Shown: piece by piece, positions 1 to 4,487 of the stretch
How the letters are laid out: the number at the start of each line of letters is the position of its first letter
Numbering within the stretch: position 1 is the stretch's first letter
Assembly: GCA_018825725.1 (NCBI GenBank)
Contig: JAHKBC010000070.1
Span: 1-5,999 of the forward strand
Reading direction: 5' to 3'
From: Candidatus Omnitrophota bacterium
GTDB lineage: Bacteria; Omnitrophota; Gorgyraeia; Gygaellales; Profunditerraquicolaceae
DNA length: 5,999 nt
The notes under the pieces: generated by a model
Seen by the model: only the letters and a program-made list of their open reading frames with translations
Told to the model about the DNA's origin: nothing
Databases searched by the model: none
Translations under genes and position numbers: made by a program

Positions 1-2
1 CC

Positions 3-1229
3 AAGAACTGCGTGAACATACTTTCTAAAAACTTTATCGTTTTTGCGGTATCCAGCCTAGGATTCTTACTGCTTGGCTGGGGCCTTATGTTTGGGGATGG
101 GACTCCTTTCATAGGATTAAAGGGATTATTTTTCTTAAGCGGGCTGGACAACTCTCCGGCTACCGGTGAAGTTTATAAAGGGGTATATTCTGCTATTTCT
201 TGGACCGGAGTGCCATTATTTGCCAAGTTCTTTTTTCAATTAGTTTTTGCTGGGACTGCAGCAACTATTGTTTCCGGTGCAGTTGCCGAGAGGATTAAGT
301 ATGTATCGTTTATCGTTTTTTCATTTATCATGGTTATGTTTATTTATCCTGTTATAGGGCATTGGATTTGGGGCGGCGGGTGGCTGTCTCAAAAAGGCAT
401 GTTTGATTTCGCTGGCTCTACTGTAGTGCATTCAGTAGGAGGCTGGGCAGCCTTAGCAGGAGTGCTTTTATTGGGGCCAAGATTCGGGAAATATGTAAAC
501 GGAAAAATTAATCCAATTCTTGGGCATAACCTGCCAATTGCTACCTTAGGGACATTTGTTCTCTGGTTTGGTTGGTTTGGTTTTAATCCCGGCTCAACCA
601 TGACTGCTGATCCATTGGCTATCAGCCATGTTGCAGTGACTACCAATACCGCAGCCGCAGCAGCGATTATGAGTTCGACCTTAATCTCTTGGATGCTTTT
701 AGGTAAGCCGGATTTAGGTATGACATTGAATGGTTGTTTGGCAGGATTAGTGGCCATAACCGCGTCTTGCGCATTTGTAACCGTAGGGGCATCGGCATTA
801 ATAGGATTAATCGCCGGAATACTGGTTGTGTTATCGGTTATATTTTTTGATAAATTTAAAATAGATGATCCAGTAGGGGCTCTTTCTGTGCATCTAGTAA
901 ATGGGATCTTTGGTACTCTTGCGGTTGGATTATTTGCGGTGGATAAGATTACAGGCACGGCTACCAGCAATGGTTTATTTTATGGAGGAGGCACAGGGCT
1001 GCTTATGGCGCAGTTACTTGGCGTGGTCAGCGTTGCTTTGTTTACCTTTGGAGTATCTATTATTGTTTGGCATGTAATTAAAGTTACCATGGGCATGAGA
1101 GTGACGCTTCAGGAAGAAATTGAGGGTTTGGATATTGGCGAACATGGAAATAGCGCCTATCCGGAATTCCTGAGCAGAAAACCTGCGTTTTCCTTTTTGA
1201 GTATCGAGGACAAAAATAAGGAGGGATAA
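3..1229 (+). CDS. amt: Amt-family ammonium channel (5' end outside window)
   Basis: Inner-membrane ammonium channel, normally a trimer with 11 transmembrane helices per subunit; about ten are visible here. The reading frame is open to the left edge. The codons before the GTG at 12 read K-N-C, giving KNCVNILSKNF, the conserved Amt stretch after helix 1, so that GTG is internal and roughly 40-60 N-terminal residues are missing. Numbering from the GTG and comparing with E. coli AmtB: pore Phe at F75 (F107) and F191 (F215), W120 (W148), D132 (D160), and the twin pore histidines H140 (H168; codon 429-431) and H294 (H318; codon 891-893). The WFGFNPGS signature surrounds F191. The C-terminal tail keeps the GLDIGEHGNSAYPEF-type motif, known in the family for coupling to PII, followed by about 19 variable residues. 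The stop is 4 bases before the PII gene, so the two are co-transcribed. All pore residues checked are intact, so it should be functional. Family assignment is near certain. Confidence 0.96.
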   Translation, partial: KNCVNILSKNFIVFAVSSLGFLLLGWGLMFGDGTPFIGLKGLFFLSGLDNSPATGEVYKGVYSAISWTGVPLFAKFFFQLVFAGTAATIVSGAVAERIKYVSFIVFSFIMVMFIYPVIGHWIWGGGWLSQKGMFDFAGSTVVHSVGGWAALAGVLLLGPRFGKYVNGKINPILGHNLPIATLGTFVLWFGWFGFNPGSTMTADPLAISHVAVTTNTAAAAAIMSSTLISWMLLGKPDLGMTLNGCLAGLVAITASCAFVTVGASALIGLIAGILVVLSVIFFDKFKIDDPVGALSVHLVNGIFGTLAVGLFAVDKITGTATSNGLFYGGGTGLLMAQLLGVVSVALFTFGVSIIVWHVIKVTMGMRVTLQEEIEGLDIGEHGNSAYPEFLSRKPAFSFLSIEDKNKEG

Positions 1230-1233
1230 AATA

Positions 1234-1572
1234 ATGAAAAGAATAGAAGCTATTATAAGGCCAGAAAAACTTGAAGCGGTACGCAAGGAACTTGAAGGTG
1301 AAGGTTGCCAGGGGATATCCATAACCGAGATTGAGGGCCATGGCAAGCAGCAGGGAATAGTACAGCAGTGGCGGGGTGAGAAATATAAGGTAGAATTACT
1401 ACCCAAAATAAAGATTGATGTGGTTGTTAAGGATGGTGACGCGCCAAAGATAATCAAAGCAATTATAAAGACTGCTCGCACCGGAGAGATCGGTGATGGA
1501 AAAATTTTTATCTCTCCTATCGAGGATGCAATACGCATTAGGACAGGAGAAAAGGGCGAAGGCGTTCTTTAA
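1234..1572 (+). CDS. glnK: PII nitrogen regulatory protein (GlnB/GlnK family)
   Basis: Small cytoplasmic trimeric sensor of 2-oxoglutarate and ATP/ADP; 112 residues is the usual length. A strong Shine-Dalgarno AAGGAGGG at 1218-1225 lies 8 bases before the ATG. Visible family residues: T31-E32 after the first strand, Q39 and K58 (2-oxoglutarate/Mg-ATP pocket), B-loop TGEIGDGKIF at 83-92 with K90, and C-loop R101/R103 in IRIRTGE. The T-loop keeps Tyr51, the residue uridylylated in proteobacteria, but the usual Y-R-G-[AS]-[AE]-Y signature reads WRGEKY, with Trp at 46 and Glu-Lys at 49-50. There is no Ser49, so cyanobacterial-type phosphorylation is unlikely. Tight linkage after amt suggests the GlnK role of binding and closing the channel when nitrogen is plentiful; I chose glnK on that linkage, and glnB would be equally defensible from sequence alone. 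Confidence 0.95.
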   Translation: MKRIEAIIRPEKLEAVRKELEGEGCQGISITEIEGHGKQQGIVQQWRGEKYKVELLPKIKIDVVVKDGDAPKIIKAIIKTARTGEIGDGKIFISPIEDAIRIRTGEKGEGVL

Positions 1573-1582
1573 ATACATGGAG

Positions 1583-1604
1583 GGTTATCAAATAAAGCAT
1601 AACC
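1583..1604 (+). repeat. Inverted repeat just after glnK
   Basis: GGTTAT (1583-1588) pairs perfectly with ATAACC (1599-1604) around a 10-base loop. GGA at 1579-1581 can pair with TCC at 1606-1608 across one G/G mismatch, giving 9 pairs in all. It begins 11 bases after the glnK stop. It could slow 3' exonucleases or act as a weak attenuator, but there is no T-run after it. Confidence 0.45.
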
Positions 1605-1669
1605 GTCCTGTCAGGGTCTAGGGCGTAAATTGATAATATCAAAATAATAGTTACCAGGAAGCATTCTTT

Positions 1670-1691
1670 CTTACTTGTACAAAGTAGTAAG
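1670..1691 (+). repeat. Inverted repeat CTTACT/AGTAAG
   Basis: CTTACT (1670-1675) pairs with AGTAAG (1686-1691), with a 10-base loop; T1669-G1692 can add a wobble. It is AT-rich and only moderately stable by itself. I include it because it is one of several consecutive hairpins in the glnK-glnN gap. Confidence 0.35.
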
Positions 1692-1735
1692 GCAGTTTAA
1701 GATTTAGGCACATTGTAGTGCTTTTGCACAAGCAA

Positions 1736-1763
1736 ACACCAACCCTATCGGATGGGTTGGTGT
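1736..1763 (+). repeat. Perfect 10-bp hairpin in the glnN leader
   Basis: ACACCAACCC (1736-1745) and GGGTTGGTGT (1754-1763) are perfectly complementary around the 8-base loop TATCGGAT. This is the most stable single stem in the gap. The following bases, AAGGTATAAG, are not T-rich, so it is not a typical intrinsic terminator. It may be a structural domain of the glnN leader, an mRNA-stabilising element or a protein-binding palindrome. Confidence 0.65.
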
Positions 1764-1779
1764 AAGGTATAAGAACGTT

Positions 1780-1821
1780 GGCGTTCATAATGATCTAAAA
1801 GATTGGTCATAGCTGAACGCC
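1780..1821 (+). promoter_or_regulatory. Nested hairpin upstream of the glnN ribosome-binding site
   Basis: GGCGTTCA (1780-1787) pairs with TGAACGCC (1814-1821), 8 pairs. After a small internal loop, ATGATC (1790-1795) pairs with GGTCAT (1805-1810), 6 pairs including one G-U, closing a 9-base loop. The outer 5' arm can instead pair with GAACG (1773-1777) immediately upstream, around a TTGG loop, so two folds compete. The structure ends 12 bases before the GGAGG at 1834. A switch controlling glnN expression is possible but unproven, and I cannot assign it to a known riboswitch class. Confidence 0.4.
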
Positions 1822-1833
1822 TAATTTATTTTT

Positions 1834-1838
1834 GGAGG
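1834..1838 (+). promoter_or_regulatory. Ribosome-binding site of glnN (decides start)
   Basis: GGAGG lies 5 bases before the ATG at 1844. An in-frame TTG at 1832 overlaps this site and would add four residues, but it has no ribosome-binding site of its own, so ATG 1844 is preferred. Confidence 0.85.
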
Positions 1839-1843
1839 TTATT

Positions 1844-4033
1844 ATGGAAATTAGAAAAGAGGTTTTGCTTAAGATTAAGGGAACGAAATTTGATAAGATT
1901 GAAAAGCCGCAGAAGGTGTCTTCATACTTTGGCGAGAATACCTTTCATATCGAGACTATGCGCAAGCATATTTCTAAAGATACCTTTGTTGCTTTTAAAG
2001 CCTGGCTTGAAGAAGGCAAGACTATAAAACTTGAACAGGCTAATGAGATTGCCGATGCTATGAAGGAATGGGCAATGAATAAGGGCGCAACATACTATAC
2101 ACACTGGTTTCAGCCTATGACCGGTTTAACTGCGGAGAAACATGATAGTTTTATCTCAATCGTGCGTCCTGGTAAAGTCATTGAGAAATTCTCCGGAAAT
2201 AAGTTGATTCAAGGTGAGCCCGATGCCTCCAGTTTTCCTTCGGGTGGGATACGGGCAACATTTGAAGCGCGCGGCTATACTGCCTGGGATCCTTCCAGCC
2301 CGGCGTTTATTATTGAAAGCTCATTAGGCAAGACCTTGTGTATTCCTACAATCTTTATTTCCTATAATGGGGAGGCATTGGATAAGAAGTTGCCTCTGTT
2401 GCGTTCAGATGAAGCTTTAAGCAGGGCAGCAGTTAATCTGCTGAGGTTGTTTGGACACAAGGATGTGAAAAAGGTGTTTTCTACCTGCGGGCCCGAACAG
2501 GAATATTTTTTGATTGACCGCAACTATTATAATCTGCGCCAGGATCTTTTATTGACCGGCAGGACTCTTGTGGGCGCTCCTTCTCCCAAGGGGCAGCAGC
2601 TTGAAGACCAGTATTTTGGTTCAATAAAAGAGAGGGTATTGAATTTCATGTTTGAATTGGCTCAGGAAGCTTATAAATTGGGTATTCCTGTAATGACCCG
2701 CCATAATGAGGTTGCTCCGCATCAGTATGAGTTCGCGCCTGTATTTGAAGAATCCAATATTGCCGCAGACCATAACCAACTGTTAATGGAATTAATGAAG
2801 AAGATTGCCTTAAGGCATAATTTGGTCTGTCTTTTGCATGAAAAGCCATTTGACGGAATAAACGGCAGCGGAAAACATTTAAATTGGTCTTTGGCGGATA
2901 ATAAGGGAAATAATCTTTTGAATCCCGGAGATACTCCCGAAGATAATCTGCAATTCCTGGCTATTTTAGTCGCAGTATTACGCGCTGTTTACTTGCATGC
3001 CGATCTTTTACGCGCCAGCATTGCCTTAGCCGGTAATGAACATCGTTTGGGAGCTAATGAAGCTCCGCCTGCAATTATCAGCGTTTTTCTAGGTGAGCAA
3101 TTAACTGCTATCTTGGATACGATTACTAAGGGGGTTAAGTCTCAAGTTTCCCGGTGCGATATCATGGACCTGGGAATTGAGCGTTTACCCAAGTTCAATA
3201 AGGATACTACTGACAGGAATCGCACATCTCCATTTGCCTTTACCGGGGCCAAATTTGAATTTCGTGCCGTAGGTTCTTCCCAGAATATCTCTACTCCTAT
3301 AACGGTAATTAATACAATTATAGCAGAGAGCCTGGACTATGTTGCCGATGCGATTAAAAAAGAAGAGGGTAGGGATTTTAAGGCCAAGACAATGAAGGTG
3401 GTTGCCTGGGTAATTAAGGAGACTCAAGATATCCGCTTTGAAGGAAATAATTATTCCGAAGAGTGGCTTAAGGAGGCTAAAAAAAGAGGGTTACCGAATA
3501 TAGACTCTACTATCAAGGCCTTAGAGGCTCTGATCAAAGAAGGTAATATTTCTCTTTTTGAGAAGTATAAGGTTTTCTCCAAAGAAGAACTGGTTGCACG
3601 ATACCATATCTGGGTGCATATGTATAATCTTACTCTGGAGATTGAGGTCAACACCTTAAACGAGATGGTTAACGCCAGCATAATCCCTGCGGGGTATGAG
3701 TATGAGAAGCTGCTTTCTTCAAACCTGAAGAAGATCGTTGACCTGGAAAAAGAATCTTATCTAGGGCTGGATAAGGCAGTACTTGGTGACCAGAAAGAAC
3801 ACCTTAAGGAGATCGTGAATAAGATTTATTATGTCCGGCGTAATGTCAAGGAAATGGATAAGCTTATGCAAGATGCGCTAGGTATGAATGCCGAGAAAAA
3901 GGCTTTAACCTATTTTAACAAGCTAAGGCCTTTAATGGAACATATACGAAGGCACGTGGACGATTTAGAGCGCGTAGTTTCAGACAAGCTCTGGGAGTTG
4001 CCTAAGTACCGCGAGATGCTCTTTATTAAATAG
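1844..4033 (+). CDS. glnN: Type III glutamine synthetase (GSIII)
   Basis: Cytoplasmic enzyme that makes glutamine from glutamate, ammonium and ATP. At 729 residues it has the length of the GSIII subfamily (about 730) and is far longer than GSI or GSII (roughly 350-470). The GSIII-specific N-terminal part includes FEARGYTAWDPSSPAFI from residue 140. Catalytic motifs follow in order: GPEQEYF 216-222 (metal-binding E218/E220), EVAPHQYEFAP 289-299 (E289 and E296, like E212/E220 of GSI), NGSGKHLNW 340-348 (H345, like H269), GNEHRLGANEAPP 397-409 (R401, like R321), and NRTSPFAF...KFEFRAVG 459-477 (R460, E472, R474). Correspondence to GSI residues is by motif recognition, not alignment. The last 200 or so residues form the GSIII C-terminal helical region ending in LPKYREMLFIK. 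GSIII enzymes are not known for GSI-type adenylylation, so control may be transcriptional, RNA-based or via PII. Upstream is a structured leader, downstream a terminator. No truncation or frameshift is seen. Confidence 0.97.
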   Translation: MEIRKEVLLKIKGTKFDKIEKPQKVSSYFGENTFHIETMRKHISKDTFVAFKAWLEEGKTIKLEQANEIADAMKEWAMNKGATYYTHWFQPMTGLTAEKHDSFISIVRPGKVIEKFSGNKLIQGEPDASSFPSGGIRATFEARGYTAWDPSSPAFIIESSLGKTLCIPTIFISYNGEALDKKLPLLRSDEALSRAAVNLLRLFGHKDVKKVFSTCGPEQEYFLIDRNYYNLRQDLLLTGRTLVGAPSPKGQQLEDQYFGSIKERVLNFMFELAQEAYKLGIPVMTRHNEVAPHQYEFAPVFEESNIAADHNQLLMELMKKIALRHNLVCLLHEKPFDGINGSGKHLNWSLADNKGNNLLNPGDTPEDNLQFLAILVAVLRAVYLHADLLRASIALAGNEHRLGANEAPPAIISVFLGEQLTAILDTITKGVKSQVSRCDIMDLGIERLPKFNKDTTDRNRTSPFAFTGAKFEFRAVGSSQNISTPITVINTIIAESLDYVADAIKKEEGRDFKAKTMKVVAWVIKETQDIRFEGNNYSEEWLKEAKKRGLPNIDSTIKALEALIKEGNISLFEKYKVFSKEELVARYHIWVHMYNLTLEIEVNTLNEMVNASIIPAGYEYEKLLSSNLKKIVDLEKESYLGLDKAVLGDQKEHLKEIVNKIYYVRRNVKEMDKLMQDALGMNAEKKALTYFNKLRPLMEHIRRHVDDLERVVSDKLWELPKYREMLFIK

Positions 4034-4037
4034 AACC

Positions 4038-4073
4038 AATAATCCTGGCTGATATATATCAGCCAGGATTATT
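4038..4073 (+). terminator. Intrinsic terminator after glnN (perfect 36-base palindrome)
   Basis: Starting 5 bases after the glnN stop, 4038-4055 is the exact reverse complement of 4056-4073, with core arms CCTGGCTGAT and ATCAGCCAGG. In RNA this gives about 16 pairs with a tetraloop. The 3' side runs into TTATTATTAATT, a broken but U-rich tail, and the 5' side is A-rich, so it could also work on the other strand. It separates glnN from the Fis-gltB unit. Confidence 0.82.
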
Positions 4074-4084
4074 ATTAATTCAGT

Positions 4085-4120
4085 TTGACTAATTTTTGGG
4101 CAAAATATGATTACTATAAT
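4085..4120 (+). promoter_or_regulatory. Candidate sigma-70-type promoter for the Fis-gltB unit
   Basis: TTGACT (4085-4090, 5 of 6 to the -35 consensus) is followed after 15 bases by TATGAT (4106-4111, 5 of 6 to the -10 consensus); the spacer is short. A perfect TATAAT lies at 4115-4120 but lacks a good -35 at 16-18 bases. The position fits, directly after a terminator. If either hexamer is used, transcription would start at about 4118-4128, inside the longest open frame of the next gene, pushing its real start downstream. Confidence 0.4.
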
Positions 4121-4487
4121 GCTAACCGGGATGGATGAATCAAGGGTTAAAGATATGCTGGAGAAAATTTTTGAGCAGGAAGGGTATGATTTATCCGAAG
4201 GCTTAAATCAGGGAAATGTTATCCGCCTGGCGCAAAAGGGTAGAATTCATGACCTGGCGTTTATTAAGGATAAGGTAATTGAATTAGATGATGATTTGTT
4301 TAAAGACAAAGAGGGTGTATTATATAGAGAAGTTTTAGAGGCAATTGAAAGGCCGCTACTGGAGCAGGTATTAGAGAAGACACAAGGTAATCAACTTAAA
4401 GCAGCCAGGATCTTAGGAATAAACCGCAATACTATGCGCTGTAAGGTCAAGAGGCTGGGGATTAATGCTGCAAAATGGAAGATCTAA
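4107..4487 (+). CDS. Small stand-alone Fis/NtrC-type DNA-binding protein
   Basis: Predicted 126-residue DNA-binding regulator. Residues 80-119 match the C-terminal Fis-type helix-turn-helix of NtrC-family activators, with TQGNQLKAARILGINRNTM around the recognition helix (about 97-117) followed by KVKRLGI. There is no receiver or AAA+ ATPase domain, so it cannot by itself activate sigma-54 polymerase; it more likely bends DNA, represses, or competes at NtrC-like sites. I do not recognise residues 1-75; they are charged, and 60-80 resemble the linker before the NtrC domain. The start is uncertain: ATG 4107 has only a weak GGG upstream, ATG 4119 and 4131 have no ribosome-binding site, and ATG 4155 (110 residues) has AAGGG 8 bases upstream and suits the candidate promoter best. 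The 3' end overlaps gltB by 13 bases, so the two are translationally coupled and it may regulate gltB or the whole cluster. It could also be a degenerate remnant of a larger NtrC, though the domain is intact. Confidence 0.85.
   Translation: MITIMLTGMDESRVKDMLEKIFEQEGYDLSEGLNQGNVIRLAQKGRIHDLAFIKDKVIELDDDLFKDKEGVLYREVLEAIERPLLEQVLEKTQGNQLKAARILGINRNTMRCKVKRLGINAAKWKI
4142..4146 (+). promoter_or_regulatory. Possible ribosome-binding site for an internal start of the Fis-type gene
   Basis: AAGGG lies 8 bases before the in-frame ATG at 4155. It is the best Shine-Dalgarno match among the four candidate ATG starts of this gene and would give a 110-residue product. Confidence 0.4.

Larger units (their letters stand above)
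1573..1843 (+). other. Structured non-coding gap between glnK and glnN
   Basis: This 271-base stretch has no convincing gene: the only start-led frame near its beginning, ATG at 1577, gives 14 codons with no ribosome-binding site. It holds a series of inverted repeats: 1583-1588 with 1599-1604 (plus GGA 1579-1581 with TCC 1606-1608), 1670-1675 with 1686-1691, 1736-1745 with 1754-1763, and 1780-1787 with 1814-1821. None is followed by a run of T, so none looks like an ordinary intrinsic terminator. I found no GG-N10-GC sigma-54 promoter on the + strand and no good sigma-70 pair. The most likely reading is a structured 5' leader for glnN, or a small RNA between two parts of a nitrogen operon; this is inference from predicted pairing only. 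Confidence 0.5.

Noticed and set aside
12..14. GTG at 12 as the start of the ammonium channel gene
   Set aside because: The frame is open to the left edge and the preceding codons (K-N-C) continue a conserved Amt stretch; helix 1 would be missing if translation began here.
389..970. 193-residue reading frame on the minus strand inside amt
   Set aside because: It lies entirely opposite a well-conserved membrane protein gene, shows no recognisable domain, and is a typical antisense shadow.
1561..1567. GGCGTTC at the end of glnK, identical to 1780-1786, as a direct repeat or long-range pairing partner of 1815-1821
   Set aside because: A 7-base repeat within about 250 bases is expected by chance, and the first copy is coding sequence.
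1577..1621. 14-codon frame (MEGYQIKHNRPVRV) right after glnK as a leader peptide
   Set aside because: There is no ribosome-binding site, no run of a regulatory amino acid, and it overlaps the first inverted repeat; chance is sufficient.
1675..1703. Sigma-70 promoter TTGTAC-N17-TAAGAT in the glnK-glnN gap
   Set aside because: Spacing is ideal but the match is only 3 of 6 and 4 of 6 to consensus, which is expected by chance in AT-rich DNA.
1707..1721. Sigma-54 promoter (GG/GC elements) before glnN
   Set aside because: GG at 1707-1708 and GC at 1720-1721 are separated by 11 bases; sigma-54 needs 10 and tolerates little change. No other GG-N10-GC occurs on the + strand in the gap.
1780..1821. 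Glutamine riboswitch (glnA RNA class)
   Set aside because: The outer stem with CGTTCA and GAACG is superficially similar and the location is right, but the conserved internal core I remember for this class (an ACGGAAGUAGG-like block) is absent and the element is too short. An Rfam covariance search would settle it.
1803..2027. 74-residue frame starting with TTG at 1803
   Set aside because: It has no ribosome-binding site, overlaps the glnN start out of frame, and has a composition typical of a frame-shifted shadow.
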